15,011 nt of DNA. Origin: Spirogloea muscicola (lineage: Eukaryota; Streptophyta; Zygnematophyceae; Spirogloeales; Spirogloeaceae). This document shows positions 6,335 through 15,011 of the stretch, in pieces. Where the stretch lies: the NCBI GenBank assembly GCA_009602725.1, contig WELB01000155.1, positions 289,058-304,068 on the forward strand, in the 5' to 3' direction. Position numbers and translations under genes: made by a program. Positions within the stretch are counted from its first letter, which is position 1. Each line of letters starts with the position of its first letter. Under the pieces are notes generated by a model. The model did no database searches. It was not told where the DNA came from and saw only the letters and a program-made list of their open reading frames with translations.

Positions 6335-8748
6335 ATGGCCGCCGCCGCGGCGCTGGCGCTGGCGGCGCTGCTGCTCGGCGCCGCCCTGGGCGCCGTGGCG
6401 CCGCANCCGCCGAGGACCCCGGCGTCGGCGAGTACGAGCTCGAGCTCGGCGACGTGGTGGGAGGCGCGTTCACGGCGGCGGCGCCGCGCGACCGCCGCCG
6501 GGCGCTGCGCGAGACATACCTGGACGACTGGCGGTTGGACGCGGGGGGGGGCCCCGACGAGCAGGACCTCGAGCCGGTGGAGCAGCGGGACCAAAACGGG
6601 AGCTTGCTGCCCTTCCAGTGGGCGCCCGTCTTCCAGCGCCGCCACTCGCCGCATGTCCCAAAGAAGATCTGGCGCCTGCCCGACGGCATGTACGGGAAGT
6701 ACGCCTTCACCAAGCTCGACGGCAGCCGCATCTACTACGCCGCCGACGCCGCCAATGTCGGCTCCCGCTCTGATCTTCCGTCCATTGCCGTGCCCTCAAG
6801 AAGTAAAAATTAAAAGAAAACAAATGCGGCTGCTGAGATTAAAAAAGCGGCTGTGGTAGCCAGCCAGGTGCATACAGAGGGGTGTTCATGACTATACTAG
6901 CCACAGAACAGGTTGCCTTTGCGATCGCAGAAGCGGGACCTCTGCTAGTTCGAGCTGAGTGTGTCTCGATCGCAGGCTGGCCGCCATTATAGGAGACTCT
7001 GTGATGATCAATAGGGCACCGACTCCGGCTTGTGTGCCTGGTGCAGCTCCTGGCAGGCAAGCGGGTGGCTCTCTTGGGTGACTCTCTAACGCACCAATTC
7101 TACGACATGTTCATCGTGTCCCTGCAAAAGCACGGGTACGAGAGGTACCTCACACAGCTCGATCGTCGGTAAGCTGCTCGGGACCCTTGCCTCAGTCTCG
7201 TCACTGTATTCCTTCTCCCCAGCCGATCCTGAGATTTGCCACGCCCCCTATGGTCTGGTCGATGCTGGTCGTCTGTCAACATACACAGGGACCTCACAAG
7301 CAACATACGCCCGTCTCGGGGGGTTCTTCTGGCTTCACACTGGGAGGTCACGATGGGGCCATCTAGCTACCAGCTCCATTTGCAAAGGTCGAGGTCCTCT
7401 GATGTCCAGCCCTGCTGCAGGTACCATTGCAATGGCACTTTCAGTGAGACGATGGAGGAGGCTGTCAGCAGGCTTGTGGCTGTTGACCCACGGGATGGTG
7501 GGCCGCACAAGGTACTGAACAGCTATTGCGACACATGGATTGACAAATACGTGATTGGAGGCCCCTTCAAAAACATGACGTGGAGCTACTTCAGGAGTAA
7601 GCAACTTGCCAGTAGCCCCTTCTTCCGCCTGGGTGCGACAGCTAGCTGAGACCATGAGCCTCTTCCGAACACAGCGCATGGCTGGAGACTCAGCACCAAA
7701 ACGCCTGGCACTGGGCCTTCAAAGTAGACTGTTTCAGTGCCCCTTATGATCACCACTCTGCAATAGTGGAGGTCCGCACTTCATGTCTAGTTGCACTGCT
7801 GATTGATGATACCGATGCGCAGCCTACCGACTTCCTGATCATGGCGTGAAGGTGACTCGTTTTGTCCTGTGGCCGTCTATGCTCGACTACCTCTTCACAC
7901 ACTCTGATGTGGTGCAATCACATTCCCCTCCATCCTCAATGTCATATGACACTGGAAGAAGCCAAGCAGATGCCGTTTCTGGTTGCACTGCAGTCCAATC
8001 CTGAGTGTATGCTGCTGGTCATTGCAGGTCATTGCAAACATCGGCCTCCACTACCATGGAGACCAGAAGGACCATTACAGACTCGGGCTCATAGACATTG
8101 GGGATCGGCTGGAAGCTTTCAACAAGGTACCAGGCAAACTCGGGATCTTCAAGGAGACTTCCCCGCAGCATTTCTACACAAGCGATGGCAGTGGAGATTT
8201 TCTTCAAATACGTCGTACTCTGGATATGGAGGAGCTTAGGACTTGCCACCCTGCCCCAAACATCCACTTGCAGGTATACCTGATAGCTAGACTCTGGTTG
8301 AGGAAGAGCTGGAACCACCACTCATGCCACTTCTCGTGCGGGTGTGATCAGCACAAGGTTACCTAGACTTACTATCTCGTTTGCCCATAGTCTACTGGAA
8401 CCCCTTTCCTACATTGCAGCTTCCACATGCAACACGACTGCGCTTGCTCTGGGTATGGTCTTGAAGGGCTGACTTCGCTATCCATCATTGCAGATGTGGA
8501 GGCACCGAATGATGGAGGAAGCTGCCAAACCGAGGGGGGTTTCGATCATGGAGGGCTTTTGGCAACAGAACATGCACAACTTTCACTTTGTCAATCCTGA
8601 CCCAGAAAATGAAAGGCGTGATTGCACGCATTTTGCTTATATCGTGGAGTGGTGGGTGCCGCTCTATGATTCCTTGTTCAGAACCCTGAGAGATCTGGGA
8701 TGTAAGAGGCGCTCAGTCACCGAGGCGTATTGTACACCTTACGTCTAA
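6335..8748 (+). CDS. PC-esterase (GDSL/SGNH) domain protein, seven exons
   Basis: Proposed exons 6335-6802, 7015-7168, 7421-7596, 7659-7771, 7852-7911, 8028-8273 and 8494-8748 join in phase to about 490 aa, provided one base is missing at the N at 6406. The first 23 residues (MAAAAALALAALLLGAALGA...) look like a signal peptide or anchor. Acyl-esterase motifs are in order: GKRVALLGDSLTHQFYDM with nucleophile Ser about 180; strand motif VIANIGLHYH about 325; KETSPQHF about 366; and the catalytic Asp-x-x-His in DCTHFAYIVEWW about 449-452. This is the PC-esterase fold of plant TBL/PMR5 O-acetyltransferases and fungal Cas1, acting in Golgi or secretory polysaccharide acylation; substrate unknown. 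The N-terminal region lacks an obvious PMR5N signature. Exons 1, 2, 4 and 5 have the least certain borders (donor GTAAAA at 6803; weak acceptors at 7014, 7658 and 7851). Confidence 0.75.
6823..6888 (+). repeat. Repeat C, copy 2, in esterase intron 1
   Basis: AATGCGGCTGCTGAGATT, AAGCGGCTGTGGTAGCCAGC and GCATACAGAGGGGTGTTCA match repeat C copy 1 at 3126-3195. The copy starts about 20 bp after the proposed exon 1 donor, so it may have altered the original splice border of this intron. Confidence 0.5.
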
Positions 8749-10431
8749 TGGCATCATCTGCCTTACCTTTTATTGACTCAAATGGCTTTTGTCGGGCAAT
8801 AAGACTACTTCAAGCTGCAGATTATGCAGCATAATGTTAGTGTTCAACTGGCTGCGGAAGTAGCTATCCAGAAGCCGGGCACTTTAAACTTCTACATTTC
8901 ACGGATCTGCTTTATATTGAGGTGTTTCCTAGAGCCACAGATCCCACTCGGCAAGTAATACGATATGAGCAACTCTCACGTCGATTGGTAGAAGACAATG
9001 GAATCATGCTTAAGTGGCAGTGCAATACATCTGCTTATCCTCAGAGTATGGTGGTGCGAGCCTCCCATACGCCACACTGTCAAAAGCTTATCGAGAACTT
9101 GAAATCAAATCGAGTCTTCTACAACGAGAGCTGACTTGGTTGCAATTCCATTACTTCTTGTGTAATCAAGACCTCTTGTTCACGGCTATTTTGCACTTGT
9201 ACATTCGACACATTCTACAAGCGACATAGCCTCTGTCTGTACTCTAGCGACGAATTTATGGCTCATGTTCAGACAGACTGGTTGACCTTGCTGCTGGTCT
9301 GCGTCATCATCCAAGTCAGGTCTTTAGTGAGACATTGCTTTATTCTGGATAGGGAAAAACCCGAGTGAAAGCTAGCAATAGCTGAAGCTCAAGAAGACTA
9401 TCTACCATAGTCAAATACGACACCAATGCCTAGCTGGCAGATGCTGACATACTTCTGCTATCCGTTGACAGTCTGACCCGTATGCTCGAGCTTGATTGGC
9501 CAGGCTGAAGAGAACTAACATACACTGATTAATCAACCATGAAAGCAGATACGTAAGCTGTACACTCAGTTGCCAGCCGGTACACCCGGGTCGGCAAGTG
9601 CAAGTCCAGGGTTGAGACAAGCAACATTTCTGCTGCCTGGCGCTCACTGGGTGTCGCCGTTCCGGACTCCGAAGGCTTTTGCCCGGTCAATCACTTGTCC
9701 AGTCTCCTTGGGCTGGGCTCTCCTCTTTCCCGGGGCTTCGCACTGCTCTACTTAGCCCCTATGTTTGCAATAGCTCTTCAAGGACAGTGTATTGGCTTAC
9801 CGTGGCGTCCCTTCCTGCTTCGTGCACACCGCGCCCTTCTCCCTTTCACAGTCATCGCCATCTATGCAAGAAGATGGATTCTGTCAATGATCTTCCGCCT
9901 CTCTTTCCCCAACAAGGCAACTCGCTTCTCCCACTCAGCTGAGGTTTGCACCGCTACTTTCCAAACCTTTGATACCTTTGTTTGCACCCAAGCCATTTCT
10001 ACCCACGAGCTGGATAGCCTGCTAGCCTTGCGCTTGCCTTCTCCCCCAGCGAACACTTCAGCCCTGCTTCCCTGCATTTTTATTGCAAATGTAACTGTCG
10101 ACTAGGGCCATCCATGATAGCCCGTTGCCGAGTACTTCGTACTTGCCAAGTGATGTGCTTCTGTGTGGAATTCATTGGAGCTTGTCCATTACTTTTGTGA
10201 TTTATGTTGAGTGGTGCGGCTTTTCCATCTTTGAGAGAGAGAGAAGAGAAAGAGCAAGATGCTATGATGCAAACGCTCATAGCAGTAATCATGTTGCTGC
10301 CATTCAGACTGACCAATGCAAAGTACGACGTGAATAGTGCTGAACACTGATATTGAGCCCCAGAGGGACCCATGGCCACGAGCTCTGTCCTTGTAATGGC
10401 TGCAATATTCTGCATTGTTGGGAATGATGAG
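8749..10431. other. Intergenic region between convergent genes, no gene seen
   Basis: The esterase gene ends at 8748 and the ASCC1-like gene ends at 10432 on the other strand, so both 3' untranslated regions must lie here. Short open frames occur (8922-9134 and 9695-10105 plus, 9862-10077 minus) but show no domain and no exon-like context. 9650-10080 is pyrimidine-rich on the plus strand, with a faint hairpin-family echo at 9695-9720 (CTTGTCCAGTCTCCTTGGGC). A short GA-rich run is at about 10232-10255. I could not place polyadenylation sites with confidence. Confidence 0.45.
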
Positions 10432-13400
10432 CTATGGCAATGGGATGGAAGCGCAGCAGGTGTAGTAACCAGAGTCGTCGTACGAGGACCGGCGCGACAG
10501 GTGCACTTCGCCCAGCCGGTACTGGCCCCAGTCAAGCGCTCCATGCTCCGCCAATATGGAGGTTGCGTTGAGCGGGATGCGATGCGGCAATCCCCCCGAC
10601 CTGCAGAGATGCGCTAACGCACCATAAAATAGCACCCTCGTCCTGGCCACGTAGCCAATTTGACGTCAATGAACATGTGTTTCCGCAAGGGAGGCCTGTT
10701 GGGGCTAGGAGGCGAGGAGACGTGGCAAGCCACAACTCGCCTCCTTTTCCGCTGGGTTGTGTTGACAATGGTTGCATGAATCTGCACATAGAGGGCAGAC
10801 GAGACTGAGATCACTATGTTTCGAAAGAGTTTTGCTAACCCACATATAAAAAAAACCCAATTCCTGGTGGTGGGCTGTTCAGTTGCTAGATGACATGATA
10901 TGTTGTCCATATTGACTAGAGGAACAGAGTGATTGTTTGATTCAGGGAGGTCAAATATCTGGTGTTATGATCGTGGCGACCTTCAGAGGCCTCCTCTCCT
11001 GCTCCACAACAAGGCCGCTGGACTCATATGCACGCATCAGAATGTCTACAACAAGCAAGGGACGTTAACTCAGGCCCGCAGCCATCTGAAGAGGTTGATG
11101 GTCCGCAGTGCTGCCAAATCTTGTTAGTGCAAAGTACAAGCTGCGCACCGCAGGCTTGCGCAAGGCGACTGCCACCACCAACTTCGTGGACCCCCGCATA
11201 GAGGGCGTGAGCCTTGGCGGGATTGTTTTGCATGCACCGCTGCCAGCACAGCCCTCGGCTACGTGCTTACTCAGGGTGAAACAGACCCTTGTGATTAGTA
11301 TTAACTAGTATTTGTTCTTGGACATATACCCAATTCCAAGTATGTGTTATGGGATTAAGAATGTACACTATTCTCCAGAAATTAGTCCAGTACGTTCCAG
11401 AAATCACAACAATTTGTTCTGAATTGCGTAGACGTATCTGCACAGCATGCACTAACCAGATCTCGGAAGGCGACTAATAATGGTTGTCCGCCAAGTGCCG
11501 CGTGGACGTCTGGGAGGGCTTGCTGTCAAGGTACGCATATCCTACTGATCTAAGAACCAGAGTGGCAGCTTGACTGTGGATGGCTCAGAACTGGTCAGAG
11601 AAGGCAAGTGCTGATAACTGAGCACTGAGGAAGGATCAGCAGATCTGCGAGCAAAGGTATACCTGCAATATTTCAGCTGCCTGCAGGACGCGTGCCTCAC
11701 TCCACAGCTTCAGCATCTGGATGGTCAGGTGGAATGTGGCGGGCCTCACGAAGATGGACGGCTCAATGCCATAAGCGCCTGTTGACTCAGACTCCTCCAG
11801 ACAGAGGTGCAGCACCAAAAGTAAGAAACTTCCTGTAATAACTCTGGCTCCATCCAATGGTCACGATGTGTATCAGCAACAGCCTTTCTAGACGAGTGTG
11901 CAAAACCCTGGCACGTCGAGCTGCAAGTCAGCATGCATGTCATGCCGAGTGTCACTCAGCCCCTTTCTCATGTTGTCCTTCGCAGTTTCTCACGTTGGTC
12001 GGCAACACTTGTGGTGCTAAAAATCGCATCACGGAAGGTGTGGAGATGTGCGACTAGCTGGGGGTGCATTGGCGCCAGCGGCAGCGACACAAAGTGGGAG
12101 TACGGGAGCTGAGGGCTTCTCACGGCCTGCACTACATAGGAGCAAGCAGCTCAGCTTCAGTATCAGAAACTGGCGGATACGTCCGTGCGTTTAGGCTAAA
12201 CTCTTGAGATAAGTGGGAATAATTCCTTATTCTCTGCGCTTGAACCCTTGAACTTCTTCAAAGACTCCAAGCGCCGCATTCGGCCAGCAAACTTCTTGCT
12301 GTCAAAAGTAGGGTGATGAGGTTATGGCAATTGGTGGGGCTTGAAGACTCGCCTGATCAAGCTCACGACCAATCTCCAGGGTGGCCGCAGCAATGACCTC
12401 CTGGGAGTCCCCCGAGACAACTGCATGCGAGCTTGCAGGGGCTTCAGCACAAGCTTAATTACCTTGCTGGGGCGTGCCTGCTCAGGCGCAGAGTGCCCTG
12501 TCTTCTGGACGAGCAACATCCCACTACATGCATCGAGGGCTGATGTAGGTGAGGCGGCCATGGCAATATGGGCGAGAGCGTGCACCAATGCTACGCTGGG
12601 CCGCCCCTCGGGGCGCGTCCTGGACTTGCAGCCTCGCACAAGTCACCCGCTCAATGGCTGCCACGCTCCTGCTGGCAATAAGCACGAACTTGCCATGTCC
12701 AGTCATGCACGTCTCGATGCACAACTGACGAGGCACGGTGAGACCCCTAGCATGGCATGTCGCTTCAACGCGCGAGCACCGAGGACTGGGGGGCCTGGGG
12801 TGCATGCATGGTCGCCCAGTAGCAATTTCTCAACGAGACTGTAAGTTCAGTGGCTAGGTCGCAAGCCAGTACTGGTGGGAGGAGCGCGGACCCTCGCGCC
12901 ATGAGGAGCGGCACAAGCGCCGCGTCAACCTGCAACGAAATTGCGGAGACCGGCACAGTCAGTCGGGATCTGAGGTGGGTGCGGCCACCGCTGCTGATGG
13001 TGGTGCGGGCAGGGACCCCATGTCCTTATTTAGGGTTTAGGATCTAGGGTTCAGGGGTTTAGGCCTTAGGGTTTAGGGGTTCAGGTTTAGGGTTTAGGGC
13101 GGTGCAGCCTGAAGGGTCCCCAGAGTGCAGAGAGGAAGGCGGTTTGTGGGCGGTGTGGCGCTCACGACAACAGCAGCCGATGCAGCGCTGCCATGCTCGC
13201 CGCGGGATTGTGGGCTGTCATCGTCGCACTCCATGTCCGCTCCGGTGCCGTCAGCGGACGTCGAGCCTCCACCCAACGAAGCTGCGCCTGCGCCCGCTGC
13301 AGGGCCTCCTGGCCCGTCGTCCCCGGCGGCGGCCATGGCAACGGCCGCCGCGCGGCTCGACCACTTCACGCCGCCGCCGACGCCACCGCCACAGCACTTC

Positions 13401-13480
13401 ACACCGGCCCGGCTGACGGCGGCGACGGCGGCGATCGCCAGCGGCGCCCTCAGAGGCGCCGCGGCAGCTCGGAGCAGCAT
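10432..13480 (-). CDS. ASCC1-like KH / AKAP7-type 2H phosphoesterase protein, eleven exons
   Basis: Exons from 5' to 3': 13480-13166, 12929-12840, 12724-12586, 12420-12353, 12126-12009, 11778-11663, 11522-11457, 11239-11149, 11045-10981, 10781-10741, 10600-10432. All phases agree, giving 425 aa and stop TAG. Residues 1-105 are Ala/Gly-rich and low complexity, possibly a targeting or disordered region. About 106-204 is a KH-like region ending RSIVVSGDSQEVIAAATLEI. Then LPYSHFVSLPLAP begins the AKAP7/2'-5' RNA ligase-like domain, with both HxT motifs: TFHLTIQML (His260, Thr262) and KIHATIVNTTQ (His358, Thr360). RCMQNNPAKAHALYAGVHEV and SYDDSGYYTCCASIPLP are also typical of plant ASCC1 homologues. 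Animal ASCC1 belongs to the ASC-1 complex, linked to alkylation repair and transcription; the plant role is little known. Introns 4 and 10 need GC donors. The start ATG is the first in a long open exon 1; an upstream exon cannot be excluded. Confidence 0.85.
10601..10740 (-). other. Intron 10 of the ASCC1-like gene, GC-AG type
   Basis: Reading the minus strand, exon 10 ends ...CGGAAAAGGAG and the intron begins GCGAGTTG; it ends CTCTGCAG before GTCGGGGGG. Only this GC donor restores the frame from QRKR into the SGGLPHRIPLNATSIL exon. Nearby GT choices (GTTGTG, GTGGCT, GTCTCC) give the wrong phase. GC-AG introns are a known minor class whose donor consensus is close to AG|GCAAGT. Confidence 0.65.
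12127..12352 (-). other. Intron 4 of the ASCC1-like gene, GC-AG type
   Basis: Exon 4 ends GAGCTTGATCAG and the intron begins GCGAGTCTTC; it ends ATGTAGTGCAG before GCCGTGAGAAGC. The join gives EIGRELDQ-AVRSPQLPYSHF, which matches the family's order of KH C-terminal helix followed by the YSHFVSLPL strand. The donor AG|GCGAGT is identical to that of intron 10. Confidence 0.65.
13029..13099 (-). repeat. Degenerate TTTAGGG repeats in intron 1
   Basis: About 70 bp of imperfect TTTAGGG units on the plus strand (TTTAGGGTTTAGG, TTCAGGGGTTTAGG, TTTAGGGTTTAGGG). This is CCCTAAA on the strand of the ASCC1-like gene. It lies about 65 bp downstream of the exon 1 donor at 13165. The plant telo-box AAACCCTAA is contained several times; such boxes are known near the transcription start of many plant housekeeping genes. 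It could be an intronic regulatory element or an interstitial telomere remnant. Confidence 0.8.
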
Positions 13481-14158
13481 GGCCACCCCTGGCTCTGCAC
13501 CTCCGCAGCCACCGCGGCCGCCGAAACCACCATCGCTGCCGGCTTTGCAGCCGCCGCAAAATCAGAGCTGCTACTTGCACTATTGCTGTGTCCTAGCCCC
13601 AACTTCGCCTCTCCACCACTGACTCACTTGGCCGTACCCAAGATCTGGCGGACTCTGACAGAGCTAGATGGACTCCAGGAATGTCAAATGACTGCCAAAC
13701 TGCTGAGTCTTGCCACTGCTTTCTTACGAATCTGCGAGCGCCAGCATTGCCCAGTGTGCCATGCATAGCTGCGGCCGGGCCAGCCGATCTGCGCCGCCGA
13801 GGACATGGCGTGGTCAGCAGTCGACATGCTGGAAACAAGGTTGGGCCTTCTTGAGATTCCTAAGTCGGTCAATCATCCTGTCTAAGGCCAGGTCGCAAGC
13901 TTTGAGTAGATTCGTGCATCGCGTATGGCATCAGTTAGTGCCAGGCATCATCTGTCAGCTCAAGCTGACTAAAACAATCCAAGTATGTACAGCGGGCCAA
14001 CTGTCAACCAATCTATATACAGCAGGCCGGCGTCGCTTGGGACAGCGGGGTGCCCTGCGAGCCCACCCACACCAAACTCGGACGTGGCCATGGCCACGCA
14101 GTTGCTACAGCAGCAGACAACCAAGTGGCGGTGAGGATAGCGGAGGAGGGAGGTGCCG
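13481..14158. other. Intergenic region upstream of the ASCC1-like gene
   Basis: About 680 bp between two minus-strand genes, which must hold the 5' leader and promoter of the ASCC1-like gene and the 3' end of the J20-like gene. The part next to the ASCC1-like ATG is GC-rich with CAG/CCG runs. Open frames crossing it (13193-13768 and 13710-14447, plus) are composition-driven shadows without domains. I see no clear TATA box or poly(A) signal. Confidence 0.45.
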
Positions 14159-15011
14159 TCAGCTGGTCGCGCTTGGAGGCTGGCCCTGCTGTGCAGCAGC
14201 GGCGGCGCGCTGGCGCATCTGCGCAGCCCACGACGTGGCCTCGCCGCCGCCGGCGTGGGCAGCACGGTGGCGGTCACGGACCCGCAGGCCTGCCAGCTGG
14301 CCCTCCCACCGCATCCGCCAGTCTGCCATGGCCGACGCCTGCTCCTCGGCACTGGCGAACGGCGCCTGCGCTTCCCAGGGCCGCCGGCCTCGCTGCCCGA
14401 GCCGCGGGCGGCCGCCTGCGCCCGGGGTGGCGAGCTGGAAGTCGTAGAAAGCGCGGCGCTGGGGGTCTGACAGCGTCTCGTACGCCTCCTGCACCTCCAG
14501 GAAGCTGGACAAGCCCCGGCAACCCGTCAACCGACACTCGACCAGGCGGCTGCCGGCACTTGGCCGTGTCAGCCGCTACCAACGCTTGCCGGAGGGCGAA
14601 CCCCGTCGCTGCGGCGTTCAAGGTGGCGCATCTTACAGTATTACATTGCTTAATTTGTAATATGGACACTTCACTAAGTCAATGCTCAGATTCCTAAACT
14701 GCCTACATTGTTACTAATAGATATATTCAGATATATACAACTACATATTAACAAAACATCCCTACATCTCAAGGGTAGTGGAGGTGGGGGGGTCCAGCGG
14801 CCGCACCGGCGCGTGCACTCCTCGCGGAGCTCGGCGGGGCAGACGTCGGGGTGGTAGCGCCGCGCGAGGTGGCGATACGCCACCTTGATCTCCGGCAGCG
14901 CCACCGTGCGGGCAATGCCGAGCAGGTCGTACAGCGTGCTCGACGCGGTCGCAGCGGCCGCAGCGGCGGCGGCGGTGGCGGAGGGCCCCGCAGCGGAGCA
15001 GGCGCGTGCCG
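14159..15011 (-). CDS. Chloroplast J-domain co-chaperone, J20-like (5' end outside window)
   Basis: Two exons are visible: 15011-14807 (open at the window edge) and 14504-14159, joined in phase across a 302-bp intron (donor CG|GTGCGG, acceptor GTCCAG|C), giving 182 visible residues. An Ala-rich stretch of about 25 residues, as in plastid transit peptides, precedes the J domain: helix I TLYDLLGIARTVALPEIKVA, helix II YRHLARRY, the Hsp70-activating HPD, then after the intron FLEVQEAYETLSDPQRRAFY. The tail ADWRMRWEGQLAGL and SWAAQMRQ matches the C-terminal region of Arabidopsis J20 (At4g13830) rather than the shorter J11 class. Known role of J20: brings damaged plastid clients, notably DXS of the isoprenoid (MEP) pathway, to Hsp70. 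The stop is TGA at 14159-14161. Strongly GC-rich. Start codon and full transit peptide not seen. Confidence 0.88.

Noticed and set aside
6126-6731. Minus-strand open frame of 201 codons opposite esterase exon 1
   Set aside because: Shadow of the GC-rich exon; Arg/Ser/Pro-rich, no domain, and the plus strand carries signal peptide and PC-esterase continuity.
7236-7420. Extension of esterase exon 3 upstream through an open frame
   Set aside because: The reading is unlike the family, and the CTGCTGCAG acceptor at 7420 joins exon 2 to exon 3 in the right phase without it.
9862-10077. Minus-strand frame (ends KERRKIIDRIHLLA) as a gene
   Set aside because: Only 71 codons, on the purine strand of a pyrimidine-rich stretch, with no homologue recognised and no exon context.
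10080-10544. Minus-strand open frame of 154 codons
   Set aside because: Overlaps the last ASCC1-like exon in another frame; no recognisable domain beyond it.
12587-12639. Alternative donor for ASCC1-like exon 3 at 12625 (CTGCAA|GTCCAG)
   Set aside because: It keeps an open exon but then cannot join exon 4 in phase; the donor at 12585 (ATTG|GTGCAC) does.
13029-13099. A true chromosome end
   Set aside because: The units are degenerate, short, and lie inside an intron with genes on both sides.
13193-13768. Plus-strand open frames of 191 and 165 codons
   Set aside because: Opposite the GC-rich exon 1 of the ASCC1-like gene; low-complexity Ala/Pro/Arg composition.
13710-14697. Plus-strand open frames of 245 and 215 codons
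   Set aside because: Opposite exon 2 of the J20-like gene, which has clear J-domain homology on the minus strand.

Overview
This window looks like nuclear DNA from a land plant or close green relative. Three things point that way: (i) a run of degenerate TTTAGGG (plant-type telomere) repeats; (ii) a plastid-type J-domain protein of the Arabidopsis J20 class; (iii) many short spliceosomal introns. First exons are very GC-rich and alanine-rich, later exons less so. The proteins appear diverged from angiosperm homologues, so a spore-bearing lineage (lycophyte, bryophyte, fern) is possible, but this is only an impression. Most long unbroken reading frames here are GC-rich shadows; the real genes are multi-exon and had to be pieced together from homology, splice sites and intron phase.

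Layout. (1) About 1-6250 is a repeat island. At least two short interspersed families are nested and inverted in it: a hairpin family built on GGGCTG...CAGCCC, and a longer family whose edge reads GGTTACTGAG (CTCAGTAACC on the other strand). One 167-bp copy pair differs at only two bases, so some of this is recent. Inside the island are an unidentified minus-strand gene-like remnant (about 2326-3081) and an orphan first-exon-like ATG (3534). (2) 6335-8748, plus strand: a seven-exon secreted/Golgi-type PC-esterase (GDSL/SGNH acyl-esterase fold, related to plant TBL and Cas1 proteins). Its frame is whole except at an N at 6406, which appears to hide one missing base. (3) 8749-10431: no convincing gene. 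(4) 10432-13480, minus strand: an eleven-exon ASCC1-like protein (KH region plus AKAP7-like 2H phosphoesterase domain, about 425 aa) that splices in frame throughout if two GC-AG introns are accepted. Telomere-like repeats lie in its first intron. (5) 14159-15011, minus strand: a two-exon J20-like chloroplast J-domain co-chaperone, cut at its 5' end by the window edge.

The three genes do not form a pathway: one acts in the secretory/cell-wall system, one on RNA in nucleus or cytosol, one in plastid protein quality control. The least explained parts are the hairpin repeat island, which runs up to the presumed promoter of the esterase gene, and the matching AG|GCGAGT donors of the two GC-AG introns.
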